Origin: Kallipyga gabonensis
GTDB taxonomy: Bacteria > Bacillota > Clostridia > Tissierellales > Peptoniphilaceae
Assembly: GCF_001286805.1 (NCBI RefSeq)
Contig: NZ_CXYV01000001.1
Coordinates: 62,001 to 126,000, forward strand
Direction of reading: 5' to 3'
DNA length: 64,000 nucleotides
Part shown: positions 41,787 to 49,230 of the stretch, in pieces
How the letters are laid out: each line of letters begins with the position of its first letter
How positions within the stretch are numbered: position 1 is the stretch's first letter
Translations under genes and position numbers: made by a program
The notes under the pieces: model-generated
What the model saw: the letters and a program-made list of their open reading frames with translations, nothing else
What the model was told of the DNA's origin: nothing
Database searches by the model: none

Positions 41787-43331
41787 TTACTCCCACTCAA
41801 TCGTTGCGGGCGGTTTCCCGGTAATGTCATAAACCACCCGTGAAATGCCCGGCACTTCATTGACAATCCTCTCCGAGGCGGCGGCCAGGACCTCGTGGGG
41901 AATCCGGGACCACTCGGCCGTCATGAAGTCCACGGTAGTGACCGCCCGGAGGGCAAGGACATAGTGGTAGGTCCTGGCATCCCCCATGACACCCACGGTC
42001 TGGAGGTTGGTCAGGACGGCGAAGTACTGGCCGATCTGACGGGCCAGGCCGGCCTTCTTGATTTCCTCCCGCCAAATGGCGTCGGCTTCCTGGAGGAGGG
42101 AGACCTTGTCCCGGGTGATGTCGCCCAGGATCCGGACAGCTAGGCCGGGTCCGGGGAAGGGCTGGCGCCAGACTTGGTCTTCGGGAATGCCCAGCTCCAG
42201 GCCCAGCTCCCGGACCTCATCCTTAAAGAGATCGCGGAGTGGCTCCACCAGGCCCTTGAAGTCGACGTGTTCAGGAAGGCCACCTACATTATGGTGGGAT
42301 TTGATGACGGCTCCGCCAACGCCGGATTCGATGACATCGGGATAGATGGTCCCCTGAACCAGGTAGTCCACCTGGCCGATCTTCTTGGCCTCTTCCTCGA
42401 AGACCCGGATGAACTCTTCCCCGATAATTTTTCTTTTCTTCTCAGGATCGACAACCCCGGCAAGCTTGCCCAGGAAGCGGTCGGAGGCATCCACGGTGAT
42501 GAGCTTCATCCCCATCTCCCGGTGGAAGATCTCCTCCACCATCTCGGCTTCATCCTTGCGGAGGAGGCCATGGTTGACGAAGACGCAGGTCAGGTTTTGT
42601 CCGATAGCCTTATGGACCAATACGGCGGCAACGGCGGAGTCAACCCCGCCGGAGAGGGCGCATAGGGCCTTTCCATCTCCAATCTTGTCCTTGAGCTTTT
42701 GGATGGCGACCTGGGCAAATTCGTCCATCTTCCACCGCCCCTCCAGGCCGCAAACCCGGTAGAGGAAGTTGTGGATCATGTCCCTCCCCTGGAGGGTATC
42801 GTTGACTTCCAGGTGGAATTGGACCCCATAAACCCTGGCCTCCTCATTGCCGAAGGCGGCGATGGGGCAGTTATCGGATTGGGCCAGGACTTGGTACCCT
42901 GAGCCCAGGTCCTGGACCCGGTCCCTGTGGGACATGAGGACCGGGGTCTCGGCCTCCAGGCCCTGGAAAAGGGGCGATTCGACCACTAGGCTGGCGGGAT
43001 GGACCCCGAACTCCGCCTTATCGGCAGAAACGACCTTACCACCGGTGTGGTAGGCCAGCCACTGGGCACCATAGCAGATGCCCAGGATGGGGAGGCCCAG
43101 GTCAAGAACAGCCGGATCCAGCTGAGGAGCCCCCTCCTCATAAACCGACGAAGGACCCCCGGTCAGGATGAACCCGGCATAATCCCCTTGTTTAATTTCT
43201 TCTATGGAAATAGTGCAGGGCTTGATTTCGCAAAAAACATTTTGCTCACGAACCCGTCGTCCGATCAACTGCTTATATTGCCCACCAAAATCAAGAATCA
43301 GTATTTTTTCTTCTTTAATATCCATCTTCAT
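41787..43331 (-). CDS. guaA: GMP synthase (glutamine-hydrolysing)
   Basis: 514 residues from the ATG at 43331, which has AAGGAGG 8 bases upstream. A GTG six codons earlier overlaps that site. It converts XMP to GMP using glutamine. Class I amidotransferase motifs LGICYGAQ (Cys nucleophile) and FHLEVN (His-Glu) come first, then the PP-loop SGGVDSAVAA of the synthetase, then the dimerisation domain ending ATIEWE. Length and content are standard. It is monocistronic. Confidence 0.97.
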   Translation of the reverse strand: MKMDIKEEKILILDFGGQYKQLIGRRVREQNVFCEIKPCTISIEEIKQGDYAGFILTGGPSSVYEEGAPQLDPAVLDLGLPILGICYGAQWLAYHTGGKVVSADKAEFGVHPASLVVESPLFQGLEAETPVLMSHRDRVQDLGSGYQVLAQSDNCPIAAFGNEEARVYGVQFHLEVNDTLQGRDMIHNFLYRVCGLEGRWKMDEFAQVAIQKLKDKIGDGKALCALSGGVDSAVAAVLVHKAIGQNLTCVFVNHGLLRKDEAEMVEEIFHREMGMKLITVDASDRFLGKLAGVVDPEKKRKIIGEEFIRVFEEEAKKIGQVDYLVQGTIYPDVIESGVGGAVIKSHHNVGGLPEHVDFKGLVEPLRDLFKDEVRELGLELGIPEDQVWRQPFPGPGLAVRILGDITRDKVSLLQEADAIWREEIKKAGLARQIGQYFAVLTNLQTVGVMGDARTYHYVLALRAVTTVDFMTAEWSRIPHEVLAAASERIVNEVPGISRVVYDITGKPPATIEWE

Positions 43332-43420
43332 GAAGTCGTCCTCCTTCACCGATTGTCCCTAACTATTCTCCTCATTTTACCACGAAACCGGTCCGGAAAA
43401 GCAGGCCCTCTTTCTCCCCG

Positions 43421-43453
43421 ATAAAAAGACATGGACGCCCAAAGGCGCCCATG
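43421..43453 (-). terminator. Terminator of the DtxR-family gene
   Basis: On the minus strand CATGGGCGCC pairs with GGGCGTCCATG (one mismatch) and TCTTTTTAT follows. It lies just past the stop of the regulator gene. Confidence 0.8.
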
Positions 43454-43483
43454 ATTACTTTAAGGAATAGCCTCTACTCCTGA

Positions 43484-43879
43484 TTACTCCACGTTTTCCA
43501 GGACTTCCGGGACGTGTTTGTCCAGGTAGTCTTTGAGGATTTGGAAGGTTTCCTTGGATATAGCATGTTCCATTCGGCAGGCATCGTATTCCGCCAGATC
43601 CTCATCCACACCGACGTACATGAGGAGGTCTTTGAGGGTTTTATGGCGCTCATCGATCATTTGACCAATGGCCGCCCCCTGTTCAGTCAGGCGAAGCTCT
43701 CCGTCCTTTTCCATAATGACGTAGCCCTCTTCCTCCATCTTCTTGACCGCATTGGATACCGAAGCCCTAGACAGGTTAAGATGACGGGCAAGATCAACAG
43801 AGCGTACATGCCCCGTTTCTTCCTGGAGAACATAGATCCCCTCCAAATAATTTTCTTTTGAATCACGAATCTGATGCAA
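43484..43879 (-). CDS. DtxR family iron-dependent transcriptional regulator
   Basis: 131 residues. A winged-helix domain (SVDLARHLNLSRASVSNAVKKMEEEGYV, 27-54) is followed by the dimerisation and metal domain. Metal ligands fit the iron-type pattern: His79 (ERHKTL) and Cys101-x2-Glu104-His105 (DACRMEHAIS). MntR has Glu where this protein has Cys, so iron rather than manganese is suggested. The C-terminal SH3-like domain of long DtxR is missing, as is usual in Firmicutes. It may act on the two boxes at 17744-17795. Confidence 0.85.
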   Translation of the reverse strand: MHQIRDSKENYLEGIYVLQEETGHVRSVDLARHLNLSRASVSNAVKKMEEEGYVIMEKDGELRLTEQGAAIGQMIDERHKTLKDLLMYVGVDEDLAEYDACRMEHAISKETFQILKDYLDKHVPEVLENVE

Positions 43880-44028
43880 ACTAATTCCCCCATTTCTCTA
43901 TCCGGGGCTTCAATTTGGATCATCTGCCCCGATCGCTTTTTACTGATTAGAAAACATTATACCCATTTCCGCCAGTAAAGTCTTGGAAGCCTTCTTTTAG
44001 GCGAAACAATCACGATAAAATCATTTTG

Positions 44029-44055
44029 TTATCACTCTTATTCTTTGAGTGATAA
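44029..44055 (+). promoter_or_regulatory. CIRCE-like (HrcA-type) element upstream of the small heat-shock gene
   Basis: TTATCACTC (44029-44037), a 9-base spacer and GAGTGATAA (44047-44055) make a perfect inverted repeat with the exact 9-9-9 geometry of CIRCE (TTAGCACTC-N9-GAGTGCTAA). One base per arm differs, and symmetrically. It lies 7 bases before the -35 element of the sHsp promoter. Confidence 0.7.
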
Positions 44056-44061
44056 TTTCCC

Positions 44062-44089
44062 TTGACTTAATGGTCAAAGATGGTATAAT
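44062..44089 (+). promoter_or_regulatory. Sigma-A promoter of the small heat-shock gene
   Basis: -35 TTGACT (44062-44067) and -10 TATAAT (44084-44089) are separated by 16 bases. A CtsR-like heptad GGTCAAA lies in the spacer. Confidence 0.75.
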
Positions 44090-44176
44090 TTGAATTGTAA
44101 GACAAAGAGTTGAGATCAGGAAGATGGAAGTGCCCTGATCGACCAAGTATAGATGTATCAGTGAAAGGAGAAAAAA

Positions 44177-44611
44177 ATGTTACGTTTATTACCCTATTAT
44201 GGAACGCCTGCTGGAAAAGCCTCCAACGATTTGGATACTATGTTTGATTCCTTTTTCCGGACCGGAATGGAAAGAATGAAAGAGGTTTCCTTTAGGATTG
44301 ATGTGGAGAAAACGGTGGATGCTTATCTCGTCACCGCGGAAGTCCCCGGGCTGACCAAGGAAGACATCGATATTGACGTGGAAAATGATCTTTTGACGAT
44401 CTCCGTCCACAAGGAGGAAGAATCAAAGGAAGAGGACGAGAAGAAGACCTTTGTCCATAAAGAAAGACACTCTTTTAATTCCACCCGCCAGATTTCCCTT
44501 GAAGGAGTAGATGAGAATGCCATCCAGGCAAAAATGGGAAATGGGATTCTCACCATCAAAATGCCCTTTGAAGAAGAAGTCTCAACAAAAAAATCTATTT
44601 CCATTAACTAG
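44177..44611 (+). CDS. Hsp20/alpha-crystallin family small heat-shock protein
   Basis: 144 residues. The alpha-crystallin domain spans about 38-135: YLVTAEVPGLTKEDIDIDVENDLLTISVHK, then FNSTRQISLEGVDENAIQAKMGNGILTIKMP, which holds the conserved A-x-x-x-NGIL motif. The short C-terminal tail carries the SIxIxN pattern. It is an ATP-independent chaperone that binds unfolded protein. AAAGGAG lies before the ATG. The control region carries a CIRCE-like dyad, which fits heat-shock repression. Confidence 0.94.
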   Translation: MLRLLPYYGTPAGKASNDLDTMFDSFFRTGMERMKEVSFRIDVEKTVDAYLVTAEVPGLTKEDIDIDVENDLLTISVHKEEESKEEDEKKTFVHKERHSFNSTRQISLEGVDENAIQAKMGNGILTIKMPFEEEVSTKKSISIN

Positions 44612-44619
44612 CATATCGG

Positions 44620-44668
44620 CCCCCGAAAGCCGGAATTTTTACTGCCGGCTTCCGGGGGTATCTTTATA
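44620..44668 (+). terminator. Terminator of the small heat-shock gene
   Basis: Fourteen-base arms (44620-44633 and 44645-44658, one mismatch) with CCCCCGAAAGCCGG on the left are followed by TATCTTTAT. Confidence 0.8.
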
Positions 44669-44691
44669 CAAATAATGGTTGATCCAAACCC

Positions 44692-45321
44692 TTAGGTCAA
44701 AGAAATGACCTCATCGCACCGGTTCCAGATATTTGGGTTATGGGTGGCGATAATAATCAGCCGTTTGGGGTCGCGAAGTTGAAAGACCAATTGCAAAACC
44801 TCATCCGCAGTTGCAGGATCCAAGGAGGCGGTGGGTTCATCCGCTAAAAGTAGTGAAGGTTTCTTAAGCATAAGCTTTCCCACAGACACCCTCTGTGCTT
44901 CCCCTCCGGATAGCGTATATATTTTTCTATCCAGTGGCAGGTATGATAATCCCACCTTTTCCAGTACTTCGTGAAATGCCTGTTTTTTCTCCTCCACACT
45001 CATCCGTCGTCCCACAAATCCCAAATCTAAATTCGCAGCGACACTTTCATTTTCAATGAGTCCGAGATTTTGAAAGAGATACCCCAGTTCATGGCGAAAA
45101 AAAGCCTGTTCCTTATATTCAGTGAGGGCTTTTCCCTTATAGATAATATCCCCTCCATTCCATGGTTCTAATTTTGCCATCATATTCAGGAGTGTTGTCT
45201 TCCCCGACCCACTTCTCCCGATGAGGGCATAGATTTTCCCCGCTTCAAAGCGAAAGGAAAAGTCCTGGAAAATCAGGTGGTCTCCGTATCTTTTTTCTAC
45301 TTTCAATAGTTCTATCATCAT
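44692..45321 (-). CDS. ABC transporter ATP-binding protein, MacB/bacteriocin-associated type
   Basis: 209 residues. Walker A GRSGSGKTT (35-43), signature YTLSGGEAQRVSVGKLML near 135-150 and Walker B LLLADEPTASLD near 158-168 are intact. Its ATG overlaps the stop of the permease gene by one base (TAATG), so the subunits are translationally coupled. The size and the TASLDP box match the small ATPases of MacB-like and bacteriocin-related exporters. The substrate is unknown. Confidence 0.9.
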   Translation of the reverse strand: MMIELLKVEKRYGDHLIFQDFSFRFEAGKIYALIGRSGSGKTTLLNMMAKLEPWNGGDIIYKGKALTEYKEQAFFRHELGYLFQNLGLIENESVAANLDLGFVGRRMSVEEKKQAFHEVLEKVGLSYLPLDRKIYTLSGGEAQRVSVGKLMLKKPSLLLADEPTASLDPATADEVLQLVFQLRDPKRLIIIATHNPNIWNRCDEVISLT

Positions 45322-47321
45322 TATTCCCCCTTCAATAAGGTGACCGCACTCTGATTTTCCTTCTTCATCTGCCGGTATAAAAGGCCCCCCTCTAATACCA
45401 AAAAGATGATGTAGACCAATAAATTTAGCAAGGGCTTTCTCGACAGTAGAAAGAGGAGTATCAATCCTCCGGTTAAAACCAATCCCTGAAGCCTCAGATA
45501 GGTCAAATGGTTTTGGTAAAATGAGAATCCTGAAATCCTTCGAATAAATATTTCTCTGCGAAAATGTTCAAAATACAGGCGATTCATTACCACAAAGGAA
45601 AATGCCGCGACCAGAGTTCCAATAATGCTTCCAATCATTAAACTTATTGCCTCAAACCGGTAGGTCTCCACTTCTTCCAGGTATACACCTCGAATATTTC
45701 GAATTCGAGAAACGAGAGGACTTAGACCATATTTCTGGATAAGTTCCTCTGTTTGATCAAAATCGGAAAATAGAAGGGAAGAATTAATGTGAGAAGACCA
45801 TACACTGGCAGAACGAGGAGATCGATCCGTCGCTTTTGGCGTAAGCACAATAATATAAGGATCGTCCAGAAACTGTATTGGAGGTTTTCCTTCATAGTTG
45901 TAAATGAAAACAGGATCCTCTGTTGAGCGTTCAAAAAGAACCGGATGAAGTATTTCCGGTGTATCATCCAATTCCTTTCCCCAGTATCGATTGAAAACGA
46001 AGGTTTTCAAGGAGTTTTCTGCTTCATTTTTTTGTTCTTTTGATAATTTCTTTGGAAGGATCAGTCCAAACTCACCCGGTTTCAGTTTTTCCATCCTTTC
46101 CTGTTCATCTTGATTCGTTAAGATCATTTCTTTTTTTAAAAAGGAAGGACTGACGATTAAAATCTTTCGACTTTCCTCGAGGGTGGGTAATATCGGATCT
46201 TGTTCCTGTAAAAAATGTTCACAATAGATGATATCCTCTTTCATCAGCGCTTCGACGGTTAAATCGTACCAGGCCAAATCACGTTGATTTTGTCTTTCTT
46301 GTTGGTAGGGGTCAAAAGCACCGAGATTCATACTGAATTGAAAGGCATCAGGATGACCGGCCCATGCCTTCCTCCCAAGGTTCATTGCTTGGTATAATGG
46401 ATACACTTCCGTAACCATATGACTCCCATAACCAACACCTAAAAAAGCAATAAATTGACCAACAAGCAAAACTGTCAAAACTGACGTAATGGGCATCCGA
46501 CCCTTAATTAGGTCAATTAAGTGGCTTCTCTTAAGGATCAACCAAAAAAGTAACTCTATGAATAGAGCAAGAACAAATAAAAGGAAGGCATTGATTCCTG
46601 CACAAGTTATAAGAAAAATCAGTAATTTCCAATTCCATAGGTTTTTGAAATAAAGAAAAGCAATGGAAAGGAATGTGGCAAAAATAAAGCCGAGTACAAT
46701 GGACAAAGAATCATCCAATAAAGATTTCTTAAAAATCTGACTTCGATTCATCCCTGAAAGCACCTGAATTCCTGAAGATCTCAGCTGATTAATTCTCTGC
46801 ATACTTGTTAGGATAATAAAGAGTAGGCTAAACAATAATAAACTGAAGCTAATGGATGGGCGAGGGATGTATCCTAATGAAATTAAGACAGGCGAACTTT
46901 CAGCTAAATCATAAATCGTTTCAGCCCCATAAGAATCCAAAGTCTTTGACAATTCTTCTAAGGATAAACTGCCATGTAAAATGCTATACGTGTTCACCGG
47001 ATCCAACTGTTTCTTATCATTTTCACTCGCCTCAATAAAACCATCAGGTACTTTACCTTGTCCAAATAAAGCATAACTGAAGCGAGAGGTCTGTCTATCA
47101 TCTGATGGACGTGCAATACGAAGGGCAATAAGGCTATCTGTCCTTTTTCCCAAAGCATCAAGATCATCCTGGATTTGTTCCATATCAGCGTTTTCCGGCA
47201 AAGAGCGAACCCATACATTCGGATACATCGTAAACAGCATCGCATCAGGATTCTCTCCAATGATTAGACAGAAAAAAGAAATATAGATCATTGATGTAAT
47301 GATGACAAACCATCTCTTCAT
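45321..47321 (-). CDS. Bacteriocin-associated integral membrane protein (DUF1430-like permease)
   Basis: 666 residues, FtsX/MacB-like plan: an N-terminal helix, a large extracytoplasmic part, a group of four helices (about 155-310), another extracytoplasmic domain (about 310-540) and three final helices. The size and layout fit the DUF1430 bacteriocin-associated integral membrane proteins, where the last part of the sequence (LYFEHFRREIFIRRISGFSFYQNH) matches the family style. It couples with the ATPase directly downstream. No precursor peptide gene is nearby, so immunity or stress export is only inferred. Confidence 0.7.
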   Translation of the reverse strand: MKRWFVIITSMIYISFFCLIIGENPDAMLFTMYPNVWVRSLPENADMEQIQDDLDALGKRTDSLIALRIARPSDDRQTSRFSYALFGQGKVPDGFIEASENDKKQLDPVNTYSILHGSLSLEELSKTLDSYGAETIYDLAESSPVLISLGYIPRPSISFSLLLFSLLFIILTSMQRINQLRSSGIQVLSGMNRSQIFKKSLLDDSLSIVLGFIFATFLSIAFLYFKNLWNWKLLIFLITCAGINAFLLFVLALFIELLFWLILKRSHLIDLIKGRMPITSVLTVLLVGQFIAFLGVGYGSHMVTEVYPLYQAMNLGRKAWAGHPDAFQFSMNLGAFDPYQQERQNQRDLAWYDLTVEALMKEDIIYCEHFLQEQDPILPTLEESRKILIVSPSFLKKEMILTNQDEQERMEKLKPGEFGLILPKKLSKEQKNEAENSLKTFVFNRYWGKELDDTPEILHPVLFERSTEDPVFIYNYEGKPPIQFLDDPYIIVLTPKATDRSPRSASVWSSHINSSLLFSDFDQTEELIQKYGLSPLVSRIRNIRGVYLEEVETYRFEAISLMIGSIIGTLVAAFSFVVMNRLYFEHFRREIFIRRISGFSFYQNHLTYLRLQGLVLTGGLILLFLLSRKPLLNLLVYIIFLVLEGGLLYRQMKKENQSAVTLLKGE

Positions 47322-47354
47322 TGTTTATCCTTTCCTAAATACTGGAGTCGATTA

Positions 47355-47390
47355 ATAAAATAGGCCAATCGCATAGCGAATGGCCTATCT
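47355..47390 (-). terminator. Terminator of hup
   Basis: On the minus strand ATAGGCCATTCGC and GCGATTGGCCTAT pair (loop TAT) and TTTTATT follows. It separates hup from the ABC permease gene downstream. Confidence 0.85.
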
Positions 47391-47422
47391 TCCAATGCTT
47401 AATTCACAAAAATTTCAGTAAC

Positions 47423-47701
47423 TTATTTGTTGACGGCATCCTTCAGGTTCTTACCGGCTTTGAACACAGGAGCGGTAGAAGCAGGAATCTGGATGGTTTC
47501 TTCAGGATTGCGGGGGTTGCGGCCCTCACGTGCCTTGCGCTGACGGGTTTCAAAGGTGCCGAAGCCAACGAGTTGAACCTTATCGCCATTGATTAGGCTC
47601 TCGCGAACGGTCTCCAAGAAGGCATCTAAAGCACGGGTGGCATCAGCCTTGCTCAAGTTGGACTTTTCAGCAATATTTGCAATTAATTCAGATTTATTCA
47701 T
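47423..47701 (-). CDS. hup: DNA-binding protein HU
   Basis: 92 residues, the standard HU length. MNKSELIANIAEKS, KVQLVGFGTFETRQRKAREGRNP and PVFKAGKNLKDAVNK are family signatures, with the beta-arm Pro-containing GRNPRNPEETI. The protein compacts and bends DNA without sequence specificity. AGGGAGG precedes the ATG. It is monocistronic with its own terminator. Confidence 0.97.
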   Translation of the reverse strand: MNKSELIANIAEKSNLSKADATRALDAFLETVRESLINGDKVQLVGFGTFETRQRKAREGRNPRNPEETIQIPASTAPVFKAGKNLKDAVNK

Positions 47702-47825
47702 TCTTTCCTCCCTAAATGATTGCTAGTATCTTGCGAATACTTATCATAGAGTATCTCATTAGAGTCCCAGAATCAAGGATTTTAGCCCATTTTTTGGGAA
47801 ACTTTAGCCAAAAAATCACTTTTTT

Positions 47826-48761
47826 CTATTTTTCTTTTGATGTTTCCTGGTTCGACTCTGTTTGACCGGCAGACAGATCGGGCAAAGCCTCATAATATAT
47901 ACGGACATTCAAATCCTTAGCCAGTTTTTCCATGTAAACTCGGTAATGATCTTCCTCATAAAGACCGAGAATGTAGGGTTTAACTAAGTCGTAATCCTCC
48001 TGTTTCTGACGAACATAGACGACATAGTAGATCCCCTCCTTCGGATAGACCTCCGCCGTTTCGACATCCTGGGTAAAAACCTTACGGCTAACCAGTCGAT
48101 CATCACGAATGCCAATGTTTTTGAATTCCTGATAGCCTGTCTTCTCAAAGGGATCCTCATTGAGGATATGATAAGAAGTGAGATCTTTTCCTTCCTTCCA
48201 GGATTGGGCGATGGTCTCGGCCTCTTTTCGCGTAGGCACCCAGGCCTCCTGGATGTCTAATAGGATACGGTCATCAGGATGCTTATCATAATAAGTGCGG
48301 AGATCCTCTTCAGAAGGCGTACCTTCCTTTGCTATCCACTCCCGATGAGCTTGGGTTAAGGCTTCCTGATGAAGGGACTCCTCAAAAGCCTCCGGGGATA
48401 TTTTCAAACTTTTGAGCTGGCTTTGAAGGCCCTCCTCATTACCAAACTGTTGAATGGCTTCCCGCTTTTTTTCCTCATAGACTCGTCTTTCATCTATGCC
48501 CAGATGCTGGCAGTCCTCACGGACCATGGCCTCCCAGACCAGGTTGTCTAAAAGCCTCTTGCCAAGATCGTCCGAATCCTCCTCCGACCCTTTTCCCTCT
48601 TTTTTCGGCATTTTCCGGTAGAGAGATAAGAGGTTATCAAAATCCGCCCGACCGATCACCTGATCCCCCACTTGAGCGAGATCACCGGCACCCGGCTTTG
48701 CACAGGCAACAAGAATAATGGCCAGGCTACAGGCAAAAACTATTGCACCTATTTTCTTCAT
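47826..48761 (-). CDS. PrsA/SurA-type foldase-like lipoprotein
   Basis: 311 residues from the ATG at 48761 (GGGGAG 7 bases upstream). A short signal peptide ends in the lipobox LVAC, so the mature protein should be a lipoprotein with the Cys lipidated. A SurA-N-like helical domain (about 35-145) with DLGKRLLDNLVWEAM and ISPEAFEESLHQEAL is followed by a region where a parvulin PPIase is expected. No clear parvulin motif (such as FxDxAxxxS) is seen, so it may be a PPIase-less chaperone. It would help fold secreted proteins. Confidence 0.78.
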   Translation of the reverse strand: MKKIGAIVFACSLAIILVACAKPGAGDLAQVGDQVIGRADFDNLLSLYRKMPKKEGKGSEEDSDDLGKRLLDNLVWEAMVREDCQHLGIDERRVYEEKKREAIQQFGNEEGLQSQLKSLKISPEAFEESLHQEALTQAHREWIAKEGTPSEEDLRTYYDKHPDDRILLDIQEAWVPTRKEAETIAQSWKEGKDLTSYHILNEDPFEKTGYQEFKNIGIRDDRLVSRKVFTQDVETAEVYPKEGIYYVVYVRQKQEDYDLVKPYILGLYEEDHYRVYMEKLAKDLNVRIYYEALPDLSAGQTESNQETSKEK

Positions 48762-48784
48762 GACAAATCTCCCCATGTTCATAA

Positions 48785-48814
48785 AAGAAAAGACCGGATG
48801 ATTGCATCCGGTCT
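48785..48814 (-). terminator. Terminator of csp
   Basis: On the minus strand AGACCGGATG pairs exactly with CATCCGGTCT and is followed by TTTCTTTT. Confidence 0.9.
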
Positions 48815-48861
48815 ACCGTCTAAACTTTTGTATTTCAAAGTGACTCGAAAGTACTTGAAGA

Positions 48862-49065
48862 CTAGAGTTTAACTACGTTTGCTGCCTGAGGTCCTTTTTC
48901 GCCTTCGACAATTTCGAATTCGACTTCTTGACCATCTTCGAGGGTACGGAATTCGCCATTATCGGGAAGTGCCGAGAAATGAACGAAAACATCATTGCCA
49001 TCTTCAGTGGAAATGAATCCATAACCTTTTGTTGCGCTGAACCATTTAACTGTTCCTTTTACCAT
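48862..49065 (-). CDS. Cold-shock domain protein
   Basis: 67 residues, the usual size. RNP1 KGYGFIS (13-19) and RNP2 VFVHFSAL (26-33) are present, so it binds single-stranded RNA or DNA. The sequence [30 protein letters not shown] is typical of Firmicute CspA/B. AAGGAGAA precedes the ATG. The 5' region is AT-rich with TTGACA at 49105-49110 and a weak TAATTA, giving a fair promoter with a short leader. Confidence 0.96.
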   Translation of the reverse strand: MVKGTVKWFSATKGYGFISTEDGNDVFVHFSALPDNGEFRTLEDGQEVEFEIVEGEKGPQAANVVKL

Positions 49066-49230
49066 GTAAATTCTCCTTAACTTTAATTACTCTTACGAGC
49101 TACTTGTCAATAGTAGTACGTAATTATCCTTCTGTCAATGGAAAAATGTCCCACTTTTCCAATTTTACCCAAATATTACAAGGAACAAGGATAAAATATC
49201 GCCATTGTTTTTTCCGGTTTCTTGATAAGC

